A stretch of 64,000 bases of DNA from Pararoseomonas sp. SCSIO 73927 (lineage in GTDB: Bacteria > Pseudomonadota > Alphaproteobacteria > Acetobacterales > Acetobacteraceae), in the NCBI RefSeq assembly GCF_037040815.1, contig NZ_CP146232.1:2164501-2228500 (forward strand), given 5' to 3'. The translations under genes and the position numbers were made by a program. Every line of letters begins with the position of its first letter. Within the stretch, counting starts at the first letter, position 1. Of the stretch, positions 45,988 through 55,224 are shown one piece after another. A model generated the notes under the pieces. That model did not search any database. It saw only the letters and a program-made list of their open reading frames with translations, and was not told the origin of the DNA.

Positions 45988-47094
45988 TCAGGCTGTGGCG
46001 GCGCGGCGCTTCGCGCCGGTCTCGAGGATGATCCGGGCGGCCGCGTCCACGCCGCCCCCGCCCGTGATGAGGGCTTTCGCGCGGTCGCGCATGATCCCCG
46101 TCTCGCCGGGCCTGTCGAGCACGGCGCGGAAGGCGCCCTCCAGCGCCTCCGGGGTCACGGCATCCGGGAGGAAGCTGTGCGCGGCCCCCTGCCGCCCGAG
46201 GGCCTCGCCGAGCAGAAGGGTCTCGGAGATCGGGCCGGGCACGAGCACCATGGGCGTGCCGAGGGCGGCGGCCTCGTGCATCGTGCTCGTCCCCTCGCCG
46301 ATGACGATGTCGGCCGCGCTGATGTGCCGCAGGGCCTCGGCCTGGGGCACCACGCCCTCCAGCCGCACCCAGTCCGGGAAGGCCTCCAGCCCGAGGATGC
46401 CGCGCAGCTCCTCGCGGTCGTGCACGGCCAGCAGGTGCAGCCGCAGCCCGGGATGGGGGCCCCTCTGCAGCCGCTCCGCCGCCCGGTAGACGGCCGTGAG
46501 GACGCGGATGCCGAATTCCCTGGTGAAGGGGAAGTTCCGGACCGCGTAGAGGATCATCGGGCTTCCCGGCTCCGCACCGAGGCCCGCCCGCGCCTCCTCC
46601 CGCCCCGGCACAGCGGCCAGGTCCAGGAAGGGGCCGGTCCTCGTGATCAGGTCCTCGACCAGCGACATCTCCTCGGGCAGGGCCACGAGAGGGGCATAGG
46701 CCCAGATGATGGCATCCATCTGGCGCATCATCGGCCAGTCGCCGAAGAGCTCGTCGCCCACCGGCGGGATGGGGATGGAGACCCAGGCGGCCCGGGGGAC
46801 GCAGGCGCGCAGCGGGAAGAGGTAGCGCGCCGTATCGTCCACGATGACGTCCGCGTCCCCGAAGCAGGCGGTGGTGACGGCGTTCCGGTTCTGCCGGGAG
46901 ATCGGGGGCAGCAGGCGGGGCTGGTAGCCCATCCGCATCGTCATCTCGATGTTGGGCGGCCGCAGCCGGACGGTGTCGATCACGTACTCGACCTGCACGG
47001 AAGGATCCGCGCGCTTGAGGGCACGGGCCAGGGTCGCCGTCCGGGAGACATGGCCGATGCCGCCCTCCACGCAGGGCAGCATGATCACCTTCAT
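45988..47094 (-). CDS. Glycosyltransferase of the GT28/GT1 (MurG/UGT-like) type
   Basis: 368 residues. 'MLPCVEGGIGHVSRTATLAR' at the N-terminus is the Gly-rich loop of MurG/UGT-like GT-B enzymes, and the C-terminal donor site is seen in 'VRLEGVVPQAEALRHISAAD' and 'GEGTSTMHEAAALGTPMVLV', the GT28 signature. It presumably transfers a sugar to a lipid or small acceptor. The ATG at 47094 begins the Gly-rich motif; an upstream in-frame extension does not resemble the family. It is the first gene of a minus-strand trio with a GH-like protein and another glycosyltransferase, and is divergent from a second GH-like gene. Confidence 0.85.
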   Translation of the reverse strand: MKVIMLPCVEGGIGHVSRTATLARALKRADPSVQVEYVIDTVRLRPPNIEMTMRMGYQPRLLPPISRQNRNAVTTACFGDADVIVDDTARYLFPLRACVPRAAWVSIPIPPVGDELFGDWPMMRQMDAIIWAYAPLVALPEEMSLVEDLITRTGPFLDLAAVPGREEARAGLGAEPGSPMILYAVRNFPFTREFGIRVLTAVYRAAERLQRGPHPGLRLHLLAVHDREELRGILGLEAFPDWVRLEGVVPQAEALRHISAADIVIGEGTSTMHEAAALGTPMVLVPGPISETLLLGEALGRQGAAHSFLPDAVTPEALEGAFRAVLDRPGETGIMRDRAKALITGGGGVDAAARIILETGAKRRAATA

Positions 47095-47386
47095 GGAAGC
47101 GGTCCTGTCCGAGATTTCATAAATTCCCCGCTCTGTCGCCCAGACCTTGACGCACCGCTGACGGAAAAGTTCCGGACTCCCTGCCCCGTCCCATGGGGGA
47201 ACGGAAAGAGCAAGGCGGCCCGGGAACAAGGCCGATCCACGGCCGTTCCCAGCACCGGGGCACGACTAACGAATGTTGGAGAGCATGCAACTTTCACCGA
47301 TTGCCGGGAAACGAAGCCTTCCGAGCGGCGCTTAGGCGGGAGTGTGCGGTGCGAGCACGGCCTGAACCGGGCGGGATTGGAGACGC

Positions 47387-48697
47387 ATGAGCGGGCTGGA
47401 ACTGTGGGGCGGCATCGAATGCACGGTCCTTCGCGTCGGGGATGAGTGGCGGGACCAGACCCGGGAGACCGGCCACCACGACCGCGCGGAGGACCTGGAT
47501 CTCATCGCCGGCCTTGGGATCCGCAAGCTGCGCTACCCCGTGCTCTGGGAGAGGGTGGCGCCGGACAGTCTCTCCGGCACGGACTGGAGCTGGTCCGATG
47601 CGCGCCTCGCGCGGCTGCGCGCGCTCGGCTGCGACCCGATCGTCGGCCTGGTTCACCACGGGGCCGGCCCCGCCTACACGAGCCTGCTCGACCCGGAATT
47701 CCCGGAGAAGCTGGCCGCCTACGCCGCGCAGGTCGCGGCCCGCTATCCCTGGGTGCAGGACTGGACCCCGGTGAACGAGCCGCTGACCACGGCGCGCTTC
47801 TCCGGCCTTTACGGGCATTGGTTCCCGCACGGCACGGACATGCGCAGCTTCCTGACGGCGCTGATGAACGAGTGCCGGGGCACCGCCCTGGCAATGCGCG
47901 CCATCCGCCGGGTCAACCCGGCCGCGCGGCTGGTGCAGACGGAGGATCTCGGCCGGGTCTTCTCCACGAAGCCGCTGGCGGGGCAGGCGGCGCATGAGAA
48001 CGAGCGCCGCTGGCTCAGCCTGGACCTGCTCTGCGGCCGGGTGGACCGGCACCATCCCTGGTACGCGATCATGCTGGCCGAGGGCGTACCGCAGGCGGGG
48101 CTGGACGCGCTGGTGGCCGAGCCCTGCCCGCCGGACATCATCGGCATCAACCACTACGTCACGAGCGACCGCTTCCTGGATCACCGCGTCACGCTCTACC
48201 CGGAGCAGGCCGTCGGCGGGAACGGCGACCTCGTCTACGCGGACATGGAGGCCGTGAGGGTGCCGCTGCCGCCGGACATCCATATCGGCCCCGAGGCGCG
48301 GCTGCGGGAGGCGTGGGAGCGCTACCGGCTGCCCGTGGCCGTCACTGAGGCGCATCTCGGCTGCCGTGAGCCGGAGGAGTGCGTCCGCTGGCTGCTGGAG
48401 GTGTGGAACGCCGCGGATCGGCTGAGGCAGGAGGGCGCGGACCTGCGGGCCGTCACGGTCTGGTCGATCTTCGGCGCGATGGACTGGTGCTCCCTCCTGC
48501 GCCAACGCAACGGCCGGTACGAGCCGGGAGTCTTCGACGTGCGCCATTCCCCGCCGCGGCCGATGCCGATCGCCGGGGCCGTCCGCGCCCTTGCCAGGGG
48601 CGAGCGCTACGAGGCGCCGATCGTGCAGGAGCCGGGCTGGTGGCGGCGCGAGGATCGCTTCGTGGTCGAGCCCGGGGCCATGGCCGGGCAGGGCTGA
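47387..48697 (+). CDS. Family 1 glycosylhydrolase-like protein (cytoplasmic)
   Basis: 436 residues, no signal peptide. GH1-like TIM barrel: 'LELWGGIECTVLRVGDEWRD', 'GIRKLRYPVLWERVAPDS', the acid/base Glu in 'WVQDWTPVNEPLTTARFSG' (NEP motif), 'IIGINHYVTSDRFLDHR', and a nucleophile position in 'RLPVAVTEAHLGCREPEE' where the usual TENG is TEAH. In many bacteria this protein is fused to an RmlD-like sugar-nucleotide-binding domain; here it ends after the barrel. The 292-bp divergent region (47095-47386) upstream holds no gene and could carry promoters for both directions. Confidence 0.82.
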   Translation: MSGLELWGGIECTVLRVGDEWRDQTRETGHHDRAEDLDLIAGLGIRKLRYPVLWERVAPDSLSGTDWSWSDARLARLRALGCDPIVGLVHHGAGPAYTSLLDPEFPEKLAAYAAQVAARYPWVQDWTPVNEPLTTARFSGLYGHWFPHGTDMRSFLTALMNECRGTALAMRAIRRVNPAARLVQTEDLGRVFSTKPLAGQAAHENERRWLSLDLLCGRVDRHHPWYAIMLAEGVPQAGLDALVAEPCPPDIIGINHYVTSDRFLDHRVTLYPEQAVGGNGDLVYADMEAVRVPLPPDIHIGPEARLREAWERYRLPVAVTEAHLGCREPEECVRWLLEVWNAADRLRQEGADLRAVTVWSIFGAMDWCSLLRQRNGRYEPGVFDVRHSPPRPMPIAGAVRALARGERYEAPIVQEPGWWRREDRFVVEPGAMAGQG

Positions 48698-48790
48698 AGG
48701 CGAGACGGCCTGCGGGCGGGATGACCGGCGCGGCGGGGTTCCGCGCAGCCGGAAGCGGTCCAAACCCTGGCACCGGAAGCGGCGCGGGCC

Positions 48791-49999
48791 TCAGCGCTCC
48801 ACCATGCCGCGCGTCTCGGGCATGATCAGCCAGAACAGCGCGCCCCCCAACGCGGCCACCCCGGCCAGGGCCAGGAAGGTGGCATTGTAGCCCACCTGGA
48901 CCACCATCGCCCCCGCGATCCCCGCGCTGAGCACGCCCCCGACGCCGTGCACCGTGCCAACCACGCCCTGCGCCGCCGCGAAGTGCCCGCTGCCCCGGGT
49001 GAGATCCGCGACCACCACCGGGAAGAGCGCGCCGATCAGCCCCGCGCCCACCCCGTCCAGCAGCTGCACGGCGATGAGCCAGGCGGTGTTGTCGGACAGC
49101 GTGAAGAGCGCCCCGCGCAGCGCCAGCGCGGCGAAGGCGGCCAGCAGCAGCGGCCGCCTCCCCCATGCATCGGCGCGCGCCCCGGCCAGCGCCGCGACGG
49201 GGACCATCACGGACTGGGCAGCGATGGCCGAGGCCGCGGTCAGGGTGATCCCCTGCCCGAGATTCCCCAGCGCGAGCTTCTGCGAGACGAGGCCGAGCAT
49301 GGACGCGTTGGCGAGGTGGAACAGGGCGCCGCAGAAGGCGAAGGCGAGGAGCGGGCGCGAGCCGAGCAGCAGCCGCCAGGCGGACGGGCCTGGTGCCGGC
49401 GCGGCACCGGGCGGCAGGCCGCGCGCGACGGCGTGGTCGATGGCGCGGCCGGGCACGGCGGCGGCGGCCAGCACGCTCGCGACCATGGTGAAGCCCATGC
49501 TCCAGAACAGGACGCTGCTGCCGAAGAAGGGCGCGGTGAGCAGGATGACGAGGCAGATCGCGCCGTCCCCGAGATGGAACAGGGCCTCGTTGCGCCCCGC
49601 GCGCCGGGCGAAGCGCCGGGGGCCGACCACGCCGAGGGAGATGGCGGACAGCGTGGGCCCGATCGTCACGCCGGCCAGGGCCCCGACCACCCCGGCCAGC
49701 GCCACCGGCCAGAAGCGCGGCGCGAGCGGGATGAAGAGGCAGGTCGCCGTGACGAGCACGGTGGCGCCGGCGATCAGGGCGCGCTTGGCGCGGACGGCAT
49801 CCACCAGCGCCCCCATGGGGGCCTGCGACACCAGGCCGGTCAGGCCGCCGATGGAGAGCGCGGCGCCGATGCTTCCCGCATCCCAGCCGTGTTCTGTGAT
49901 CAGGTACACACCGAGGAAGGCGCCCAGGCCGTAGCGCGCGTCGGAGACGAAGAAGCTCAGCGCGTCCAGGCGGCGTTCGGCACGCGTCTCCGTGATCAT
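48791..49999 (-). CDS. MFS transporter
   Basis: 402 residues with 12 hydrophobic segments and MFS motifs 'APMGALVDAVRAKRALIAGA' (loop 2-3) and 'LAGARADAWGRRPLLLAAFA' (loop 8-9). The start 'MITETRAERRLDALSFFVSD' and 'RYGLGAFLGVYLITEHGWD' are typical of an uncharacterised MFS branch often found near saccharide or metabolite genes. The tail 'LFWLIMPETRGMVER' carries the PETRG pattern. It is convergent with the GH1-like gene; its substrate is unknown. Confidence 0.88.
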   Translation of the reverse strand: MITETRAERRLDALSFFVSDARYGLGAFLGVYLITEHGWDAGSIGAALSIGGLTGLVSQAPMGALVDAVRAKRALIAGATVLVTATCLFIPLAPRFWPVALAGVVGALAGVTIGPTLSAISLGVVGPRRFARRAGRNEALFHLGDGAICLVILLTAPFFGSSVLFWSMGFTMVASVLAAAAVPGRAIDHAVARGLPPGAAPAPGPSAWRLLLGSRPLLAFAFCGALFHLANASMLGLVSQKLALGNLGQGITLTAASAIAAQSVMVPVAALAGARADAWGRRPLLLAAFAALALRGALFTLSDNTAWLIAVQLLDGVGAGLIGALFPVVVADLTRGSGHFAAAQGVVGTVHGVGGVLSAGIAGAMVVQVGYNATFLALAGVAALGGALFWLIMPETRGMVER

Positions 50000-50196
50000 G
50001 GGCTCTCCTCCGCCTCGGGCAGGCGCCGGGGGCTAACCGGTCACGGCCCGTCCCGTTTCGGCCGCCCGCTGCGGCGTACTCGGTAGGGCAGAGCCGTCGG
50101 GGGCGAACCCCTGGCTGACTCCGGCACCCATCGGGCATTCGCCCGACCTGTCAGGCGGCTTAGGATCGCGGTCGGGCCGGATCCGAGGGTGTGTCG

Positions 50197-50556
50197 ATGA
50201 AGGTGTTCTGGAGCAGTTGCGGCGACGGGCTCCCCTCCGAGGAGGCCAGGGAGGTCGATCTTCGGGAGGCCTGCCTGATCTGGTCCGATGAGGTCCGGGG
50301 CGTAGAGGGCAACTTCCTTGGCCTGATCGACAGCCAGGACAGGACGGTCCAGTTCTACTTCGAGGACGGCATTCCCGACGACGTCGATGATGCCCGCCAT
50401 CTCCGGATCGTCCTGATGGACTTCCCGCAGCCGGACCGGGGCGGCTCCTATGGAAAGCGGGTCGCCATCGGCGAGGTCCACGGGCTGATCGAGACGGCCT
50501 TCACGGGCGGAGCGGACCATCGCCGCTTCGGCGAGCTCACCTTCACGGCCTGGTAG
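50197..50556 (+). CDS. Small acidic protein of unknown function (immunity-protein-like composition)
   Basis: 119 residues from the ATG at 50197 (gaggg 8 bp upstream; a GTG two codons earlier is less likely). No signal or membrane helix. The protein is acidic and compact, with a clear alternating beta pattern: 'NFLGLIDSQDRTVQFYFEDG', 'PDDVDDARHLRIVLMDFP' and 'GKRVAIGEVHGLIETAF'. I do not recognise the family with certainty; size, acidity and singletons of this kind are typical of contact-toxin immunity proteins, but no toxin gene is adjacent. The downstream 406-residue gene starts 147 bp later on the same strand. Confidence 0.6.
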   Translation: MKVFWSSCGDGLPSEEAREVDLREACLIWSDEVRGVEGNFLGLIDSQDRTVQFYFEDGIPDDVDDARHLRIVLMDFPQPDRGGSYGKRVAIGEVHGLIETAFTGGADHRRFGELTFTAW

Positions 50557-50703
50557 CGCGCCGGTCATATGGGGACGCGGGCGGCCCCATCCCATCGGTC
50601 AGCGGGGGATTGCTGCCCACCTTTGCGACAATGGTCCTGGACAGGGCGGCTCTCGCGCCCAGCGAGGCAGTCGTGGACGAGCCAGTGAGGGGACGATCTT
50701 CAC

Positions 50704-51924
50704 ATGAGCGACAACGGCCCGCAGGCCCCCGCGCCCAGGAGGCCGATAGGTGGGGAGCGCCACGCGATCGACCTGACCGGTCCGCGCAGCCACACGCTCA
50801 TCAGGGAGCCCGGTGTCGGCAGCCTTGTGATTGGCTCACCTGCCCAGGGCAGGAAGGTGGACCTCTGTGTTGGCGCGGGGGAATGCATCGACTGGAGCGT
50901 GCTCGATCCGTTCACCGTGCCCGATGGGTCACCCTGGCCGCGCTTCCTGCACTACACCGGAAGCGACGCGGGATTCTTCGACTGGGCGCGCCGGCGCCCG
51001 ATCGAGAGGATGTCGTGGGCCGCGGTCCTGCCGGTGGACCGGACGGTCGATGCGAGCCGGTCCCGGGTGCATGACCTGTCGATCGCCCTGGACGAACCCG
51101 GCGGGCGCCTGCACTTGGTGCTGCCCGCACGATCGGTCTCGCCTCATCTCAGCCTGACCCTGGGGGGCGACCTGTCGCGCATCTCCGTCGAGGGCGACGT
51201 TCCTCCCTACCTGGATCTGGCACCGCGCACCGGCCGGCGCAGGACGGATTCGCCCTTTCAGCTGCCCGATATGGGCGTCCTGCAAGGGGCCGAGCGCCTG
51301 TCGCTGCACAACGGCCCGCTGGCGCAGCCGGTGTCGCTGCGCTGCCTCGGCCGTTTTCCCAACCTGCGCTCGCTGAATCTTCGGGGCAATTTCTGCGATC
51401 TGGACGAGCTGGCCCTTCAGCCGCGGCTGAAGGGCCTGGAGCTGCGCGCCATGCCCGATCTGGGCGGCCTGCCGGCGCTCGGCAGCTGGCCGGAACTGGA
51501 CACGTTCATCGCCTTCAATGTCGAGGAGGCGGCAGGTAAGCGCCTGCGCCAGCAGCTGAAGGTGCGCGCTGCCCTTCGCCCATTCGGCGGCCATGCCTCG
51601 GTCAGCGGACTGCGCAAGCCCGCCTGGTGGGAGGCGGAGTTCGGCCGGCCGTTCTCGTCCTGGCCGGGGCGGCTCGCGAGGATGGCGAACGAGGTGTTCG
51701 ACACCGCGCTGGCAGCGCTGTCGGGCGCGCGCGACCTTGCGGAGGCCGAGGCGGCGATCACGGCGTTTACTGTCCGCTTCAACGACGTGAAGGGGATCGA
51801 GACGACGGAGCGCGAGGCCCTGGCGGAGGCCGTGTGGCAGTTGAGCCGGAGCGACGCCATGGCACGGCTGGGCGGCACGGAGGACGATGCCCAGCGATGG
51901 TTCGACGACGCGCGCCGCTACTGA
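50704..51924 (+). CDS. Uncharacterised protein with leucine-rich-repeat-like segment
   Basis: 406 residues, no signal peptide or membrane helix. The middle (about 170-280) carries LRR-like units: 'LSLHNGPLAQPVSLRCL', 'FPNLRSLNLRGNFCDLDEL', 'PRLKGLELRAMPDLGGLPAL' and 'WPELDTFIAFNV'. The C-terminal part has a distinctive block, 'GRPFSSWPGRLARMANEVFD' then 'AITAFTVRFNDVKGIETTE', that I associate with a widespread but uncharacterised family sometimes named 'gliding motility protein' in annotations; that name has no clear basis. The N-terminal 150 residues are not recognised. It is in tandem with the small acidic protein gene, and both could form an accessory pair. Confidence 0.7.
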   Translation: MSDNGPQAPAPRRPIGGERHAIDLTGPRSHTLIREPGVGSLVIGSPAQGRKVDLCVGAGECIDWSVLDPFTVPDGSPWPRFLHYTGSDAGFFDWARRRPIERMSWAAVLPVDRTVDASRSRVHDLSIALDEPGGRLHLVLPARSVSPHLSLTLGGDLSRISVEGDVPPYLDLAPRTGRRRTDSPFQLPDMGVLQGAERLSLHNGPLAQPVSLRCLGRFPNLRSLNLRGNFCDLDELALQPRLKGLELRAMPDLGGLPALGSWPELDTFIAFNVEEAAGKRLRQQLKVRAALRPFGGHASVSGLRKPAWWEAEFGRPFSSWPGRLARMANEVFDTALAALSGARDLAEAEAAITAFTVRFNDVKGIETTEREALAEAVWQLSRSDAMARLGGTEDDAQRWFDDARRY

Positions 51925-51955
51925 GGGCGGGCTGGCAGGGCGGCGGGGTCCGGCA

Positions 51956-53347
51956 TCAGCACTCGACCGCGTTGACGGCAAGGCCGCCCTCGGAGGTCTC
52001 CTTGTACTTGGACAGCATGTCGCGGCCGGTGTCGCGCATGGTGCGGATCACCTGGTCCAGGCTGACGTGATGGGTGCCGTCCCCGTGCAGGGCCAGCCGC
52101 GCGGCGTTGATCGCCTTGACGGCCCCGATGGCGTTCCGCTCGATGCAGGGGATCTGGACGAGGCCGCCGATCGGGTCGCAGGTCAGGCCCAGATTGTGCT
52201 CCAGCCCGATCTCCGCGGCATTCTCGACCTGCCGGTTGCTGCCGCCCAGCGCCGCGGCCAGCCCTGCGGCCGCCATGGCCGAGGCGGAGCCGACCTCGCC
52301 CTGGCAACCGACCTCCGCGCCGGAGATGGAGGCGTTCCGCTTGATGAGGGAGCCGATGGCGGCGGCCGCGAGCAGGAAGGTCTCGACCCCCGCCTCGTCC
52401 GCGCCGGTGACGAAGCGGGTGTAGTAGTGCAGCACCGCGGGAACGATGCCGGCCGCGCCGTTGGTGGGCGCGGTCACCACCCGCCCGCCGGCCGCGTTCT
52501 CCTCGTTCACGGCAAGGGCGTAGAGGTTCACCCAATCCATCCCGTGCAGGGGGTCGGCGGTGTTGGCGGACTCGCGCCGGAGGAGGCGATCGTGCAGGCC
52601 GGGCGCGCGCCGGCGCACCCGGAGGCCGCCGGGAAGTTCGCCGTCCTGGCCGAGGCCGCGGTCCACGCAGTCCCGCATCGCCGACCAGATGCGCCGGATA
52701 CCCTCGGTGATCGCCGCATCGCTGCGGAGGCTGCGCTCGTTCTCCCGCTGCAGCTCCGCGATCGAGCACCCGGCGGCCTCGGCGAGGGCGAGAAGCTCGG
52801 CGGAGGTGCCGAAAGGGTAGGGTACGGAGGGCGTCGCGGGAGCCGAACCCTGCTCCGCCTCCCCGTCCTCGACGATGAAGCCGCCGCCGACCGAGTAGAA
52901 CGTCCGGCGGATTTCCGCACCGCCCTCCGCCCGCGCGCGGAAGGTGAGCCCGTTGGGGTGACGCGGCAGGGATGTTCCCTTGTGGAAGAGGATGTCGGCC
53001 TCCGGATCGAAGGGCACGGTGCGTCCCCGGCCGAGGGGGAGGGAGCGGGTGGCCCTGAGATCCGCCAGCAAGGCCGGAACGGCATCGAGGTCCACCGTCT
53101 CCGGCCTCTCGCGGAGAAGGCCCAGCAGGATGGCCCGATCCGTCGCGTGGCCTTTCCCGGTCGAGGCGAGGGAGCCGTAGAGGTCGACCGCGAGGGAGAG
53201 GAGCGGGAGGTCCGGAAGTTCCGAGACGAAGCGCGCGGCGGCGATCATCGGCCCGACCGTGTGAGAGCTGGACGGGCCTATGCCGATCCGGAACAGGTCG
53301 AAGAGCCCGGCCCAAGGGGGCGTCGGGGCAGCGGCATCCTCGGCCAT
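51956..53347 (-). CDS. sdaA: L-serine ammonia-lyase, iron-sulfur type (single-chain)
   Basis: 463 residues, the single-chain SdaA form that deaminates L-serine to pyruvate and ammonia in the cytoplasm. The N-terminal domain starts '[20 protein letters not shown]', and the catalytic domain has the 4Fe-4S cysteines in '[18 protein letters not shown]', '[19 protein letters not shown]' (two) and the PTNGAAG substrate loop in '[17 protein letters not shown]'. The frame is open upstream, but the ATG at 53347 precedes the domain. It follows the ABC ATPase gene by 32 bp on the same strand and is the last gene of the operon that starts with the ABC permease. Confidence 0.95.
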   Translation of the reverse strand: MAEDAAAPTPPWAGLFDLFRIGIGPSSSHTVGPMIAAARFVSELPDLPLLSLAVDLYGSLASTGKGHATDRAILLGLLRERPETVDLDAVPALLADLRATRSLPLGRGRTVPFDPEADILFHKGTSLPRHPNGLTFRARAEGGAEIRRTFYSVGGGFIVEDGEAEQGSAPATPSVPYPFGTSAELLALAEAAGCSIAELQRENERSLRSDAAITEGIRRIWSAMRDCVDRGLGQDGELPGGLRVRRRAPGLHDRLLRRESANTADPLHGMDWVNLYALAVNEENAAGGRVVTAPTNGAAGIVPAVLHYYTRFVTGADEAGVETFLLAAAAIGSLIKRNASISGAEVGCQGEVGSASAMAAAGLAAALGGSNRQVENAAEIGLEHNLGLTCDPIGGLVQIPCIERNAIGAVKAINAARLALHGDGTHHVSLDQVIRTMRDTGRDMLSKYKETSEGGLAVNAVEC

Positions 53348-53379
53348 CACAACGTTCTCCCGGCCACGTGCCCGGCAGG

Positions 53380-54144
53380 TCAGTGCATGCCGAGCTGCGC
53401 GTAGATCCGCTTCACGTACACCCCGAAGGCCTCGGTCGTCTTGATGTCGAGGCCGCGCTGCGCCGGCAGGTCGATGGTGAAGGTGTCGGCCATCCGCGCC
53501 GGGCCGGCCGTCAGCACGGCGCAGCGCGATCCCAGGAACACGGCCTCCTGGATGGAGTGCGTGACGAAGAGGATGGTCTTCCCGCTCTCCTGCCAGATGC
53601 GCAGCATCTCCAGGTTCATCTTCTCCCGCGTCAGCGCGTCCAGCGCGCCGAAGGGCTCGTCCATCAGGATGAGCTTGGGGTCGTGCACGAGGGCGCGGGC
53701 GATGGCGGCCCGCTGCTGCATGCCGCCGGAGAGCTGGTAGGGGAACTTCTCCTCGAAGCCGCGCAGGCCCACCATGGCCAGCAGGTGGCGCGCGCGCTCG
53801 CGCGCCTCCCTCTTCGGCAGGCCGAGGATCTCGGCCGGCAGGGTCACGTTCTCCAGGATGGTCCGCCACTTCAGGAGGAGGGCTTGCTGGAACACCATGC
53901 CGACATCGCGCCCGGGCACGAAGCCGGAGGCCGCGTTGCCGATGCGAACGAGGCCGTCGCTCGCCTCGTGCAGCCCGGCCAGGATCTTCAGCACCGTGGT
54001 CTTGCCGCAGCCCGAGGGGCCGACGAGGGAGACGAGGTCGCCCTCGTTCACGGTCATGGTGACGTCGGAGACGGCGGTGAAGTCCCCCCCGTCCGTGCGG
54101 TAGACCTTGCGGACCTTGTCCAGCGTGATCAGCGGCTCGGTCAC
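53380..54144 (-). CDS. ABC transporter ATP-binding protein (TauB/SsuB/NrtD type)
   Basis: 254 residues with all ATPase motifs: Walker A '[16 protein letters not shown]', Q-loop in '[14 protein letters not shown]', signature '[18 protein letters not shown]', Walker B '[15 protein letters not shown]' and the H-loop '[18 protein letters not shown]'. It belongs to the taurine/nitrate/sulfonate importer group. Translation starts at a GTG overlapping the stop of the DapA-like gene (GTGA). It would energise the permease encoded four genes upstream and the binding protein encoded divergently at 58.8 kb. Confidence 0.95.
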   Translation of the reverse strand: MTEPLITLDKVRKVYRTDGGDFTAVSDVTMTVNEGDLVSLVGPSGCGKTTVLKILAGLHEASDGLVRIGNAASGFVPGRDVGMVFQQALLLKWRTILENVTLPAEILGLPKREARERARHLLAMVGLRGFEEKFPYQLSGGMQQRAAIARALVHDPKLILMDEPFGALDALTREKMNLEMLRIWQESGKTILFVTHSIQEAVFLGSRCAVLTAGPARMADTFTIDLPAQRGLDIKTTEAFGVYVKRIYAQLGMH

Positions 54145-55214
54145 GACAGCCAGCGCTCCCGGTTCGCGGCGACGAAGGCGTCGTCAGAGAATTCGGGGTA
54201 GAGGCGGCAGACGCGGTCGATCGCCTCCGCCTGCCCCGGGCTCAGCCCCTCCGCCGGGTTGAGGCACCAGGTGCCCTCCAGCAGGCCCTGGCGGCGCAGG
54301 ATCTCGTGGCAGCCGGCGATGCAGCCGTGGAAGTCGTTTGCCACGTCGAAGAAGGCGGCGTTGCAGTCGGTCACGGCGGAATCCAGGGCGAGGATACCCG
54401 GCGGGAGCGGACCCTCCGCCACCGCGGCTTTCAGCCTCTCCAGCAGCCGCACCGCGCCCTGGGTCCAGACCGACCAGTGGCCGAGCAGGCCGCCCTGAAA
54501 GCGCAGCGTCACCGCCTCGTCGTCCCGCTTCACGGTGAAGGGGGTGACGAGGTCGAGCACGATGTGGTCGTCATTGCCGGTGTAGAGGGTCACGCGGTCC
54601 TCGGCCCGCGCCTCCGCCAGGCCGCGCACCACATCCAGGGTGCGGTAGCGGTTGAAGGGGGCCACCTTCACCGCGACGACATTGTCGATGGCGCAGAAGG
54701 CGCGCCAGAAATCCACGCCGAGCGGGATGCCGCCCACGGAGGGCTGCAGGTAGAAGCCCACCAGCGGGATCTCCGCCGCGACGGTGCGGCAGTGCTCCAG
54801 GATATCCTCCGGGGAGGCGCCCTTCATCGCGGCGAGGCTGAGCAGGCCGGCATGGTAGCCGAGCGACACGGCGGTGCGCGCCTCCGCCACCGCCTGGGCG
54901 GTGCGGCCGGCCAGCCCGGCCACCATCACCATCGGCCGATCCGTCCAGGCGCGCGAGTCCTCCATCGCCGCCTCCAGCACGGGGGCGTAGAGGCCGACGT
55001 CGCGGATTTCGAACTGCGTGGTGTGGACGCCGACGGCGAGGCCGCCCGAGCCGGCATCCACGTAGTAGCGCGTCAGGGCGCGCTGGCGGCGGCGGTCGAA
55101 CCCCCGCCGCGCGTCCAGCGCGAGGGGGTGGGCGGGGATGGCGACGCCCTGCCGCAGCAGGGCGAGGGTTTCGGGCGGCAGGTCCGTCCGGTGCAGGGGG
55201 CGGTGCAGCGGCAT
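54141..55214 (-). CDS. DapA-family (dihydrodipicolinate synthase/N-acetylneuraminate lyase) aldolase or lyase
   Basis: 357 residues, longer than the usual 290-310 because of a C-terminal extension. The TIM-barrel class I aldolase pattern is present: 'AIPAHPLALDARRGFDRRRQ', 'YYVDAGSGGLAVGVHTTQFE', 'EIPLVGFYLQPSVGGIPLG' (tyrosine region) and the Schiff-base Lys in 'NVVAVKVAPFNRYRTLDVV'. The substrate-binding GTGE motif of DHDPS is replaced by GSGGLAVG, so lysine biosynthesis is unlikely; a catabolic lyase acting on a keto acid is more probable. ATG at 55214. It sits between GNAT and ATPase genes of the operon. Confidence 0.85.
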   Translation of the reverse strand: MPLHRPLHRTDLPPETLALLRQGVAIPAHPLALDARRGFDRRRQRALTRYYVDAGSGGLAVGVHTTQFEIRDVGLYAPVLEAAMEDSRAWTDRPMVMVAGLAGRTAQAVAEARTAVSLGYHAGLLSLAAMKGASPEDILEHCRTVAAEIPLVGFYLQPSVGGIPLGVDFWRAFCAIDNVVAVKVAPFNRYRTLDVVRGLAEARAEDRVTLYTGNDDHIVLDLVTPFTVKRDDEAVTLRFQGGLLGHWSVWTQGAVRLLERLKAAVAEGPLPPGILALDSAVTDCNAAFFDVANDFHGCIAGCHEILRRQGLLEGTWCLNPAEGLSPGQAEAIDRVCRLYPEFSDDAFVAANRERWLS

Positions 55215-55224
55215 CGTGGTCCTC

